Assembly (NCBI GenBank): GCA_964247055.1
Contig: OZ176056.1
Location: 310,001 to 374,000 of the forward strand
Direction: 5' to 3'
DNA: 64,000 bases
From: Paragordius varius
Lineage: Eukaryota > Nematomorpha
Made by a program: the position numbers and the translations under genes. This document shows, in pieces, positions 23,801 through 36,917 of this stretch. Under the pieces are notes generated by a model, which was given only the letters and a program-made list of their open reading frames with translations, did no database searches and had not been told where the DNA came from. Within the stretch, counting starts at the first letter, position 1. Each line of letters starts with the position of its first letter.

Positions 23801-26800
23801 TAGTTTGACATACTCTTTCATATCCGATTTTTACAACGATACTTTAAAAATTAATGTATAAAACTAGTCGCATCAATACTCAAGCTAAACATTGTCCTTA
23901 AAAATCGGATATTGGTCACCGGTGAACAAAACTATTTTTTATACATTCTCTTAGTAAGACTACATCAAAATATAGAGATAGTTTAACAAACTCTTTCATA
24001 TCCGATTTTTACAACGATACTTTAAAAATTAATGTATAAAACTAGTCGCATCAATACTCAAGTTAAACTTTGTCCTTAAAAATCGAATATTGGTCACCGG
24101 TGAACAAAATTATTTTTTATACATTCTCTTAGTAAGACTACATCAAAATATAGAGATAGTTTGACAAACTCTTTCATATCCGATATTTACAACGATACTT
24201 TAAAAATTAATGTATAAAACTAGTCGCATCAATACTCAAGTTAAACTTTGTCCTTAAAAATCGAATATTGGTCACCGGTGAACAAAATTATTTTTTATAC
24301 ATTCTCTTAGTAAGACTACATCAAAATATAGAGATAGTTTGACAAACTCTTTCATATCCGATTTTTACAACGATACTTTTTTAAAATTATGGTATTAAAC
24401 CAGTCGCATCAATACTCAAGTTGTCCTTAAAAATCGGATATTGTTCACCGGTGAACAAAAATATTTTTTATACTCTTAGTAAGACTACATCAAAATATAG
24501 AGATAGTTTGACAAACTCTTTCATATCCGATTTTTACAACGATACTTTAAAAATTATGGTATTAAACCAGTCGCATCAATACTCAAGTTAAATTTTGTCC
24601 TTAAAAATCGGATATTAGTCACCGGTGAACAAAATTATTTTATATACATTCTCTTAGTAAGACTACATCAAAATATAGAAATAGTTTGACAAACTCTTTC
24701 ATATCCGATTTTTACAACGATACTTTAAAAATTAATGTATAAAACTAGTCGCATCAATACTCAAGCTAAACATTGTCCTTAAAAATCGGATATTGGTCAC
24801 CGGTGAACAAAACTATTTTTTATACATTCTCTTAGTAAGACTACATCAAAATATAGAGATAGTTTGAGAAACTCTTTCATATCCGATTTTTACAACGATA
24901 CTTTAAAAATTAATGTATAAAACTAGTCGCATCAATACTCAAGTTAAACTTTGTCCTTAAAAATCGAATATTGGTCACCGGTGAACAAAATTATTTTTTA
25001 TACATTCTCTTAGTAAGACTAAATCAAAATATAGAGATAGTTTGACAAACTCTTTCATATCCGATTTTTACAACGATACTTTAAAAATTAATGTGTTAAA
25101 CTAGTCGCATCAATACTCAATTTAAACTTTGTCCTTAAAAATCGGATATTGGTCACCGGTGAACAAAATTATTTTTTATGCATTCTCTTAGTAAGACTAC
25201 ATCAAAATATAGAGATAGTTTTACAAACTCTTTCATATCCGATTTTTACAACGATACTTTAAAAATTAATGTATTAAACTAGTCGCATCAATACTCAAGT
25301 TAAACTTTGTCCTTAAAAGTCGGATATTGGTCACCGGTGAACAAAATTATTTTATATACATTCTCTTAGTAAGACTACATCAAAATATAGAAATAGTTTG
25401 ACAAACTCTTTCATATCCGATTTTTACAACGATACTTTAAAAATTAATGTATAAAACTAGTCGCATCAATACTCAAGCTAAACATTGTCCTTAAAAATCG
25501 GAAATTGGTCACCGGTGAACAAAACTATTTTTTATACATTCTCTTAGTAAGACTACATCAAAATATAGAGATAGTTTGACAAACTCTTTCATATCCGATT
25601 TTTACAACGATACTTTAAAAATTAATTTATAAAACTAGTCGTATCAATAAATCGCATCAATACTCAAGTTAAACTTTGTCCTTAAAAATCGGATATTGGT
25701 CACCGGTGAACAAAATTATTTTTTATATATTCTCTTAGTAGGACTACATCAAAATATAGAGATAGTTTGGCAAACTCTTTTATATCCGATTTTTACAACG
25801 ATACTTTAAAAATTAATGTATAAAACTAGTCGCATCAATACTCAAGTTAAACTTTGTCCTTAAAAATCGAATATTGGTCACCGGTGAACAAAATTATTTT
25901 TTATACATTCTCTTAGTAAGACTACATCAAAATATAGAGATAGTTTGACAAACTCTTTCATATCCGATTTTTACAACGATACTTTAAAAATTAATGTGTT
26001 AAACTAGTCGCATCAATACTCAATTTAAACTTTGTCCTTAAAAATCGGATATTGGTCACCGGTGAACAAAATTATTTTATATACATTCTCTTAGTAAGAC
26101 TACATCAAAATATAGAGATAGTTTTACAAACTCTTTCATATCCGATTTTTACAACGATACTTTAAAAATTAATGTATTAAACTAGTCGCATCAATACTCA
26201 AGTTAAACTTTGTCCTTAAAAATCGGATATTGGTCACCGGTGAACAAAATAATTTTTTATACATTCTCTTAGTAAGACTACATCAAAATATAGAAATAGT
26301 TTGACAAACTCTTTCATATCCGATTTTTACAACGATACTTTAAAAATAAATGTATAAAACTAGTCGTATCAATAAATCGCATCAATACTCAAGTTAAACT
26401 TTGTCCTTAAAAATCGGATATTGGTCACCGGTGAACAAAATTATTTTTTATACATTCTCTTAGTAGGACTACATCAAAATACAGAGATAGTTTGGCAAAC
26501 TCTTTCATATCCGATTTTTACAATGATACTTTAAAAATTAATGTATAAAACTAGTCGCATCAATACTCAAGTTAAACTTTGTCCTTAAAAATCGGATATT
26601 GGTCACCGGTGAACAAAATTATTTTATATACATTCTCTTAGTAAGACTACATCAAAATATAGAGATAGTTTGACAAACTCTTTCATATCCGATTTTTACA
26701 ACGATACTTTAAAAATTAATGTATAAAACTAGTCGCATCAATACTCAAGCTAAACATTGTCCTTAAAAATCGGATATTGGTCACCGGTGAACAAAACTAT

Positions 26801-26857
26801 TTTTTATACATTCTCTTAGTAAGACTACATCAAAATATAGAGATAGTTTGACAAACT
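17797..26857 (+). repeat. Long-range duplicate, left copy (9.06 kb)
   Basis: Matches 52,870-61,930 at a constant offset of 35,073 bp. Checkpoints at that exact offset include catattcg at 18,094, tgcattctc at 18,751, aatttataaaac near 19,201, ggccaccggtaaac near 21,431, ctttacaata near 22,251, ctttttcctt near 22,830, the 7-bp deletion caagttgtcc at 24,417, the 18-bp palindromes at 18,013 and 24,441, and actaaatc near 25,020. The five differences I noticed (left/right) are 19,228 c/a, 22,054 c/a, 22,260 a/t, 23,568 g/a and 24,593 t/c. No net length change was detected. The reading was not exhaustive. Confidence 0.88.
17915..21244 (+). repeat. 36-monomer higher-order repeat, copy 1 (period 6,428 bp)
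   Basis: Matches 24,350-27,672. The markers tattgttcacc (18,011 to 24,439) and tgcattctc (18,751 to 25,179) give the 6,428-bp period. At the extreme left the offset is 6,435 because the second copy has a 7-bp deletion (ttaaact missing after caag at 24,417). The copies differ more than the long-range duplicates do: attctattag/attctcttag, ttattaag/ttagtaag, aactgtttc/aactctttc, gtcgtttc/gtcgtatc, agattacatc/agactacatc and others. This is an older duplication. Confidence 0.82.
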
Positions 26858-27672
26858 CTTTCATATCCGATTTTTACAACGATACTTTAAAAATTAATGT
26901 GTTAAACTAGTCGCATCAATACTCAATTTAAACTTTGTCCTTAAAAATCGGATATTGGTCATCGGTGAACAAAATTATTTTTTATACATTCTCTTAGTAA
27001 GACTACATCAAAATATAGAGATAGTTTTACAAACTCTTTCATATCCGATTTTTACAACGATACTTTAAAAATTAATGTATTAAACTAGTCGCATCAATAC
27101 TCAAGTTAAACTTTGTCCTTAAAAATCGGATATTGGTCACCGGTGAACAAAATAATTTTTTATACATTCTCTTAGTAAGACTACATCAAAATATAGAGAT
27201 AGTTTGACAAACTCTTTCATATCCGATTTTCACAACGATATTTTTTTAAAATTATGGTATTAAACCAGTCGCATCAATACTCAAGTTAAACTTTGTCCTT
27301 AAAAATCGGATATTGGTCACCGGTGAACAAAATTATTTTTTATACTCTTAGTAAGACTACATCAAATTATAGAGATAGTTTGACAAACTGTTTCATATCC
27401 GATTTTTACAACAATACTTTAAAAATTATGGTATTAAACCAGTCGCATCAATACTCAAGTTAAACTTTGTCCTTAAAAATCGGATATTGGTCACCGGTGA
27501 ACAAAATTATTTTATATACATTCTCTTAGTAAGACTACATCAAAATATAGAGATAGTTTGACAAACTCTTTCATATCCGATTTTTACAACGATACTTTAA
27601 AAATTAATGTATAAAACTAGTCGTATCAATAAATCGCATCAATACTCAAGTTAAACTTTGTCCTTAAAAATC
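24350..27672 (+). repeat. 36-monomer higher-order repeat, copy 2
   Basis: Second copy of 17,915-21,244, carrying the 7-bp deletion at its left end. It stops matching at 27,673, where tcgaatatt replaces tcggatatt. The distant duplicate of domain III carries the same pair of units (tgcattctc at 53,824 and 60,252, again 6,428 bp apart), so this period existed before the long-range duplication. Confidence 0.82.
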
Positions 27673-28000
27673 GAATATTGGTCACCGGTGAACAAAATTA
27701 TTTTTTATACATTCTCTTAGTAAGACTACATCAAATTATAGAGATAGTTTGACAAACTGTTTCATATCCGATTTTTACAACAATACTTTAAAAATTATGG
27801 TATTGAACCAGTCGCATCAATACTCAAGTTAAACTTTGTCCTTAAAAATCGGATATTGGTCACCGGTGAACAAAATTATTTTATATACATTCTCTTAGTA
27901 AGACTACATCAAAATATAGAGATAGTTTGACAAACTCTTTCATATCCGATTTTTACAACGATACTTTAAAAATTAATGTATAAAACTAGTCGTATCAATA
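27348..28000 (+). repeat. Dimer duplication, period 369 bp
   Basis: The segments 27,348-27,631 and 27,717-28,000 match at an offset of 369 bp (one 178-bp and one 191-bp monomer). Both carry caaattatagag, at 27,363 and 27,732, together with aactgtttcat and acaatactttaaa. The second copy ends at 28,001, where the array switches from domain III to domain II type, so this amplification lies exactly at a domain junction. Confidence 0.78.
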
Positions 28001-30059
28001 CTCAAGTTAAACTTTGTCCTTAAAAATCGGATATTGGTCACCGGTGAACAAAATTATTTTTTTTACATTCTCTTAGTAAAACTACATCAAAATATAGAAA
28101 TAGTTTGACAAACTCTTTCATATCCGATTTTTACAACGATACTTTAAAAATTAATGTATTAAACTAGTCGCATCAATACTCAAGTTAAACTTTGTCCTTA
28201 AAAATCGGATATTGGTCACCGGTGAACAAAATTATTTTTTATACATTCTCTTATCAAGACTACATCAAAATATAGAGATAGTTTGACAAACTCTTTCATA
28301 TCCGATTTTTACAACGATACTTTAAAAATTATGGTATTAAACCAGTCGCATTAATACTCAAGTTAAACTTTGTCCTTAAAAATCGGATATTGGTCACCGG
28401 TGAACAAAACTATTTTTTATACATTCTCTTAGTAAGACTACATCAAAATATAGAGATAATTGGACAAACTCTTTCATATCCGATTTTTACAACGATACTT
28501 TAAAAATTATGCTATTAAACCAGTCGCATCAATACTCAAGTTAAACTTTGTCCTTAAAAATCGGATATTGGTCACCGGTGAACAAAATTATTTTTTATAC
28601 TCTTAGTAAGACTACATCAAAATATAGAGATAGTTTGGCAAACTCTTTCATATCCGATTTTTACAACGATACTTTAAAAATTAATGTATAAAACTAGTCG
28701 CAGCAATACTCAAGTTAAACTTTGTCCTTAAAAATCGAATATTACACCGGTGAACAAAATTATTTTTTTTACATTCTCTTAGTAAGACTACATCAAAATA
28801 TAGAAAGAGTTTGACAAACTCTTTCATATCCGATTTTTACAACGATACTTTAAAAATTAATGTATTAAACTAGTCGCATCAATACTCAAGCTAAACATTG
28901 TCCTTAAAAATCGGATTTTGGTCACCGGTGAACAAAATTATTTTTTCTACATTCTCTTACTACGACTACATCAAAATATAGAGATAGTTTGACAAACTCT
29001 TTCATATCCGATTTTTACAACGATACTTTAAAAATTAATGTATAAAACTAGTCGTATCAATACTCAAGTTAAACTTTGTCCTTAAAAATCGGATATTGGT
29101 CACCGGTGAACAAAATTATTTTTTTTACATTCTCTTAGTAAAACTACATCAAAATATAGAAATAGTTTGACAAACTCTTTCATATCCGATTTTTACAACG
29201 ATACTTTAAAAATTAATGTATTAAACTAGTCGCATCAATACTCAAGTTAAACTTTGTCCTTAAAAATCGGATATTGGTCACCGGTGAACAAAATTATTTT
29301 TTATACATTCTCTTATCAAGACTACATCAAAATATAGAGATAGTTTGACAAACTCTTTCATATCCGATTTTTACAACGATACTTTAAAAATTATGGTATT
29401 AAACCAGTCGCATTAATACTCAAGTTAAACTTTGTCCTTAAAAATCGGATATTTGTCACCGGTGAACAAAACTATTTTTTATACATTCTCTTAGTAAGAC
29501 TACATCAAAATATAGAGATAATTGGACAAACTCTTTCATATCCGATTTTTACAACGATACTTTAAAAATTATGCTATTAAACCAGTCGCATCAATACTCA
29601 AGTTAAACTTTGTCCTTAAAAATCGGATATTGATCACCGGTGAACAAAATTATTTTTTATACATTCTCTTAGTAAGACTACATCAAAATATAGAAATAGT
29701 TTGACAAACTCTTTCATATCCGATTTTTACAACGATACTTTAAAAATTAATGTATTAAACTAGTCGCATCAATACTCAAGCTAAACATTGTCCTTAAAAA
29801 TCGGATTTTGGTCACCGGTGAACAAAATTATTTTTTATACATTCTCTTAGCAAGACTACATCAAAATATAGAGATAGTTTGACAAACTCTTTCATATTCG
29901 ATTTTTACAACGATACTTTAAAAATTAATGTATAAAACTAGTCGCAGCAATACTCAAGTTAAAGTTTGTCCTTAAAAATCGGATATTGATCACCGGTGAA
30001 CAAAACTATTTTTTATACATTCTCTTAGTAAGACTACATCAAAATATAGAGATAATTGG

Positions 30060-32602
30060 ACAAACTCTTTCATATCCGATTTTTACAACGATACTTTAAA
30101 AATTATGCTATTAAACCAGTCGCATCAATACTCAAGTTAAACTTTGTCCTTAAAAATCGGATATTGGTCACCGGTGAACAAAATTATTTTTTATACTCTT
30201 AGTAAGACTACATCAAAATATAGAGATAGTTTGGCAAACTCTTTCATATCCGATTTTTACAACGATACTTTAAAAATTAATGTATAAAACTAGTCGCAGC
30301 AATACTCAAGTTAAACTTTGTCCTTAAAAATCGGATATTGATCACCGGTGAACAAAATTATTTTTTATACATTCTCTTAGTAAGACTACATCAAAATATA
30401 GAGATAGTTTGGCAAACTCTTTCATATCCGATTTTTACAACGATACTTTAAACATTAATGTATAAGTCGCATCAATGCTCAAGTTAAACTTTGTCCTTAA
30501 AAATCGCACATTGGTCACCGCTGAACAAAATTATTTTTTATACATTCTCTTCGTAAGACTACATCAAAATATAGAAATAGTTTGACAAACTCTTTCATAT
30601 CCGATTTTTACAACGATACTTTAAAAATTAATGTATTAAAAAAGTCGCATTAATACTCAAGTTAAACTTTGTCCTTAAAAATCGGATATTGGTCACCGGT
30701 GAACAAAATTATTTTTTATACATTCTCTTAGCAAGACTACATCAAAATATAGAGATAGTTTGACAAACTCTTTCATATCCGATTTTTTCAACGATACTTT
30801 AAAAATTAATGTATAAAACTAGTCGTATCAATAAATCGCATCAATACTCAAGTTAAACTTTGTCCTTAAAAATCGGATATTGGTCACCGGTGAACAAAAT
30901 TATTTTTTATACATTCTTCTAGTAGGACTACATCAAAATATAGAGATAGTTTGGCAGACTCTTTCATATCCGATTTTTACAACGATACTTTAAAAATTAA
31001 TATATAAAACTAGTCGCATCAATACTCAAGTTAAACTTTGTCCTTAAAAATCGGATATTGATCACCGGTGAACAAAATTATTTTTTATACATTCTCTTAG
31101 TAAGACTACATCAAAATATAGAAATAGTTTGACAAACTCTTTCATATCCGATTTTTACAACGATACTTTAAAAATTAATGTATTAAACTAGTCGCATCAA
31201 TACTCAAGCTAAACATTGTCCTTAAAAATCGGATTTTGGTCACCGGTGAACAAAATAATTTTTTTTACATTCTCTTACTACGACTACATCAAAATATAGA
31301 GATAGTTTGACAAACTCTTTCATATCCGATTTTTACAACGATACTTTAAAAATTAATGTATAAAACTAGTCGTATCAATACTCAAGTTAAACTTTGTCCT
31401 TAAAAATCGGATATTGGTCACCGGTGAACAAAATTATTTTTTTTACATTCTCTTAGTAAGACTACATCAAAATATAGAAATAGTTTGACAAACTCTTTCA
31501 TATCCGATTTTTACAACGATACTTTAAAAATTAATGTATAAAACTAGTCGTATCAATACTCAAGTTAAACTTTGTCCTTAAAAATCGGATATTGGTCACC
31601 GGTGAACAAAATTATTTTTTTTACATTCTCTTAGTAAAACTACATCAAAATATAGAAATAGTTTGACAAACTCTTTCATATCCGATTTTTACAACGATAC
31701 TTTAAAAATTAATGTATTAAACTAGTCGCATCAATACTCAAGTTAAACTTTGTCCTTAAAAATCGGATATTGGTCACCGGTGAACAAAATTATTTTTTAT
31801 ACATTCTCTTATCAAGACTACATCAAAATATAGAGATAATTTGACAAACTCTTTCATATCCGATTTTTACAACGATACTTTAAAAATTATGGTATTAAAC
31901 CAGTCGCATTAATACTCAAGTTAAACTTTGTCCTTAAAAATCGGATATTGGTCACCGGTGAACAAAACTATTTTTTATACATTCTCTTAGTAAGACTACA
32001 TCAAAATATAGAGATAATTGGACAAACTCTTTCATATCCGATTTTTACAACGATACTTTAAAAATTATGCTATTAAACCAGTCGCATCAATACTCAAGTT
32101 AAACTTTGTCCTTAAAAATCGGATATTGGTCACCGGTGAACAAAATTATTTTTTATACTCTTAGTAAGACTACATCAAAATATAGAGATAGTTTGGCAAA
32201 CTCTTTCATATCCGATTTTTACAACGATACTTTAAAAATTAATGTATAAAACTAGTCGCAGCAATACTCAAGTTAAACTTTGTCCTTAAAAATCGAATAT
32301 TACACCGGTGAACAAAATTATTTTTTTTACATTCTCTTAGTAAGACTACATCAAAATATAGAGATAGTTTGACAAACTCTTTCATATCCGATTTTTACAA
32401 CGATACTTTAAAAATTAATGTGTTAAACTAGTCGCATCAATACTCAATTTAAACTTTGTCCTTAAAACTCGGATATTGGTCACCGGTGAACAAAATTATT
32501 TTTTATACATTCTCTTAGTAAGACTACATGAAAATATAGAAATAGTTTGACAAACTCTTTCATATCCGATTTTTACAACGATACTTTAAAAATTAATGTA
32601 TA
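30060..32602 (+). repeat. About 14-monomer higher-order repeat, copy 1 (period 4,109 bp)
   Basis: Matches 34,168-36,711. The markers are caccgctg at 30,516 and 34,625, and tacaccgg at 32,301 and 36,410. The boundaries are aattggac versus agtttgac on the left and gtataaaac versus gtatttaac at 32,602/36,711 on the right. It contains private variants such as ccgattttttcaacg and tacattcttctag. Confidence 0.8.
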
Positions 32603-35062
32603 AAACTAGTCGCAGCAATACTCAAGTTAAACTTTGTCCTTAAAAATCGGATATTGATCACCGGTGAACAAAATTATTTTTTATACATTCTCTTAGTAAG
32701 ACTACATCAAAATATAGAGATAGTTTGACAAACTCTTTCATATCCGATTTTTACAACGATACTTTAAAAATTATGCTATTAAACCAGTCGCATCAATACT
32801 CAAGTTAAACTTTGTCCTTAAAAATCGGATATTGGTCACCGGTGAACAAAATTATTTTTTATACTCTTAGTAAGACTACATCAAAATATAGAGATAGTTT
32901 GGCAAACTCTTTCATATCCGATTTTTACAACGATACTTTAAAAATTAATGTATAAAACTAGTCGCAGCAATACTCAAGTTAAACTTTGTCCTTAAAAATC
33001 GGATATTGATCACCGGTGAACAAAATTATTTTTTATACATTCTCTTAGTAAGACTACATCAAAATATAGAGATAGTTTGGCAAACTCTTTCATATCCGAT
33101 TTTTACAACGATACTTTAAACATTAATGTATAAGTCGCATCAATGCTCAAGTTAAACTTTGTCCTTAAAAATCGCACATTGGTCACCGCTGAACAAAATT
33201 ATTTTTTATACATTCTCTTCGTAAGACTACATCAAAATATAGAAATAGTTTGACAAACTCTTTCATATCCGATTTTTACAACGATACTTTAAAAATTAAT
33301 GTATTAAAAAAGTCGCATTAATACTCAAGTTAAACTTTGTCCTTAAAAATCGGATATTGGTCACCGGTGAACAAAATTATTTTTTATACATTCTCTTAGC
33401 AAGACTACATCAAAATATAGAGATAGTTTGACAAACTCTTTCATATCCGATTTTTTCAACGATACTTTAAAAATTAATGTATAAAACTAGTCGTATCAAT
33501 AAATCGCATCAATACTCAAGTTAAACTTTGTCCTTAAAAATCGGATATTGGTCACCGGTGAACAAAATTATTTTTTATACATTCTTCTAGTAGGACTACA
33601 TCAAAATATAGAGATAGTTTGACAAACTCTTTCATATCCGATTTTTTCAACGATACTTTAAAAATTAATGTATAAAACTAGTCGTATCAATAAATCGCAT
33701 CAATACTCAAGTTAAACTTTGTCCTTAAAAATCGGATATTGGTCACCGGTGAACAAAATTATTTTTTATACATTCTTCTAGTAGGACTACATCAAAATAT
33801 AGAGATAGTTTGACAAACTCTTTCATATCCGATTTTTACAACGATACTTTAAAAATTAATGTGTTAAACTAGTCGCATCAATACTCAATTTAAACTTTGT
33901 CCTTAAAACTCGGATATTGGTCACCGGTGAACAAAATTATTTTTTATACATTCTCTTAGTAAGACTACATGAAAATATAGAAATAGTTTGACAAACTCTT
34001 TCATATCCGATTTTTACAACGATACTTTAAAAATTAATGTATAAAACTAGTCGCAGCAATACTCAAGTTAAACTTTGTCCTTAAAAATCGGATATTGATC
34101 ACCGGTGAACAAAATTATTTTTTATACATTCTCTTAGTAAGACTACATCAAAATATAGAGATAGTTTGACAAACTCTTTCATATCCGATTTTTACAACGA
34201 TACTTTAAAAATTATGCTATTAAACCAGTCGCATCAATACTCAAGTTAAACTTTGTCCTTAAAAATCGGATATTGGTCACCGGTGAACAAAATTATTTTT
34301 TATACTCTTAGTAAGACTACATCAAAATATAGAGATAGTTTGGCAAACTCTTTCATATCCGATTTTTACAACGATACTTTAAAAATTAATGTATAAAACT
34401 AGTCGCAGCAATACTCAAGTTAAACTTTGTCCTTAAAAATCGGATATTGATCACCGGTGAACAAAATTATTTTTTATACATTCTCTTAGTAAGACTACAT
34501 CAAAATATAGAGATAGTTTGGCAAACTCTTTCATATCCGATTTTTACAACGATACTTTAAACATTAATGTATAAGTCGCATCAATGCTCAAGTTAAACTT
34601 TGTCCTTAAAAATCGCACATTGGTCACCGCTGAACAAAATTATTTTTTATACATTCTCTTCGTAAGACTACATCAAAATATAGAAATAGTTTGACAAACT
34701 CTTTCATATCCGATTTTTACAACGATACTTTAAAAATTAATGTATTAAAAAAGTCGCATTAATACTCAAGTTAAACTTTGTCCTTAAAAATCGGATATTG
34801 GTCACCGGTGAACAAAATTATTTTTTATACATTCTCTTAGCAAGACTACATCAAAATATAGAGATAGTTTGACAAACTCTTTCATATCCGATTTTTTCAA
34901 CGATACTTTAAAAATTAATGTATAAAACTAGTCGTATCAATAAATCGCATCAATACTCAAGTTAAACTTTGTCCTTAAAAATCGGATATTGGTCACCGTT
35001 GAACAAAATTATTTTTTATACATTCTTCTAGTAGGACTACATCAAAATATAGAGATAGTTTG
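32344..35062 (+). repeat. 8-monomer tandem pair, period 1,441 bp
   Basis: The segments 32,344-33,621 and 33,785-35,062 match at an offset of 1,441 bp. The marker caccgctg lies at 33,184 and 34,625, and gtgttaaactag with aaaactcgg near 32,420 and 33,861. Between them, about 33,640-33,785, one long monomer with ccgattttttcaacg and tacattcttctag is present in direct duplicate (first at about 33,450). This tract is a local hotspot of unequal exchange. Confidence 0.78.
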
Positions 35063-36711
35063 GCAGACTCTTTCATATCCGATTTTTACAACGATACTTT
35101 AAAAATTAATATATAAAACTAGTCGCATCAATACTCAAGTTAAACTTTGTCCTTAAAAATCGGATATTGATCACCGGTGAACAAAATTATTTTTTATACA
35201 TTCTCTTAGTAAGACTACATCAAAATATAGAAATAGTTTGACAAACTCTTTCATATCCGATTTTTACAACGATACTTTAAAAATTAATGTATTAAACTAG
35301 TCGCATCAATACTCAAGCTAAACATTGTCCTTAAAAATCGGATTTTGGTCACCGGTGAACAAAATAATTTTTTTTACATTCTCTTACTACGACTACATCA
35401 AAATATAGAGATAGTTTGACAAACTCTTTCATATCCGATTTTTACAACGATACTTTAAAAATTAATGTATAAAACTAGTCGTATCAATACTCAAGTTAAA
35501 CTTTGTCCTTAAAAATCGGATATTGGTCACCGGTGAACAAAATTATTTTTTTTACATTCTCTTAGTAAGACTACATCAAAATATAGAAATAGTTTGACAA
35601 ACTCTTTCATATCCGATTTTTACAACGATACTTTAAAAATTAATGTATAAAACTAGTCGTATCAATACTCAAGTTAAACTTTGTCCTTAAAAATCGGATA
35701 TTGGTCACCGGTGAACAAAATTATTTTTTTTACATTCTCTTAGTAAAACTACATCAAAATATAGAAATAGTTTGACAAACTCTTTCATATCCGATTTTTA
35801 CAACGATACTTTAAAAATTAATGTATTAAACTAGTCGCATCAATACTCAAGTTAAACTTTGTCCTTAAAAATCGGATATTGGTCACCGGTGAACAAAATT
35901 ATTTTTTATACATTCTCTTATCAAGACTACATCAAAATATAGAGATAATTTGACAAACTCTTTCATATCCGATTTTTACAACGATACTTTAAAAATTATG
36001 GTATTAAACCAGTCGCATTAATACTCAAGTTAAACTTTGTCCTTAAAAATCGGATATTGGTCACCGGTGAACAAAACTATTTTTTATACATTCTCTTAGT
36101 AAGACTACATCAAAATATAGAGATAATTGGACAAACTCTTTCATATCCGATTTTTACAACGATACTTTAAAAATTATGCTATTAAACCAGTCGCATCAAT
36201 ACTCAAGTTAAACTTTGTCCTTAAAAATCGGATATTGGTCACCGGTGAACAAAATTATTTTTTATACTCTTAGTAAGACTACATCAAAATATAGAGATAG
36301 TTTGGCAAACTCTTTCATATCCGATTTTTACAACGATACTTTAAAAATTAATGTATAAAACTAGTCGCAGCAATACTCAAGTTAAACTTTGTCCTTAAAA
36401 ATCGAATATTACACCGGTGAACAAAATTATTTTTTTTACATTCTCTTAGTAAGACTACATCAAAATATAGAGATAGTTTGACAAACTCTTTCATATCCGA
36501 TTTTTACAACGATACTTTAAAAATTAATGTGTTAAACTAGTCGCATCAATACTCAATTTAAACTTTGTCCTTAAAACTCGGATATTGGTCACCGGTGAAC
36601 AAAATTATTTTTTATACATTCTCTTAGTAAGACTACATGAAAATATAGAAATAGTTTGACAAACTCTTTCATATCCGATTTTTACAACGATACTTTAAAA
36701 ATTAATGTATT
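34168..36711 (+). repeat. About 14-monomer higher-order repeat, copy 2
   Basis: Second copy of 30,060-32,602 at an offset of 4,109 bp. It carries one private change in the central palindrome (caccgttg near 34,996). It overlaps the right-hand unit of the 1,441-bp tandem described separately, so the two amplifications are nested. Confidence 0.78.
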
Positions 36712-36917
36712 TAACTAGTCGCATCAATACTCAAGTTAAACTTTGTCCTTAAAAATCGGATATTGGTCACCGGTGAACAAAATTATTTTTTATACATTCT
36801 CTTAGCAAGACTACATCAAAATATAGAGATAGTTTGACAAACTCTTTCATATTCGATTTTTACAACGATACTTTAAAAATTAATGTATAAAACTAGTCGT
36901 ATCAATAAATCGCATAA

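Larger units (their letters stand above)
17797..28000 (+). repeat. Array domain III (first copy)
   Basis: This domain is characterised by gttttacaaactc monomers, gaacaaaataatttttt monomers, caagctaaacattg monomers, gtgttaaactag with caatttaaac, and cttttttaaaattatgg. Its left edge is also the left edge of the 35-kb-distant duplicate. Its right edge at 28,000 is where a gtcgtatcaata monomer continues directly into the domain II ctcaagtt / ttttttttacattc / gtaaaactac type. It contains the 6,428-bp higher-order period. No genes or foreign DNA. Confidence 0.75.

Noticed and set aside
29522-29704. A 60-residue open frame starting with ttg and ending at tga in gtttga
   Set aside because: It spans almost exactly one monomer and is open only because this copy has aattggac instead of gtttgac upstream and an atgctatt segment instead of aatgtataa. 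There is no ATG start, ribosome-site or splice context, neighbouring copies close the frame, and the composition is that of the repeat. It is a chance frame in satellite DNA.
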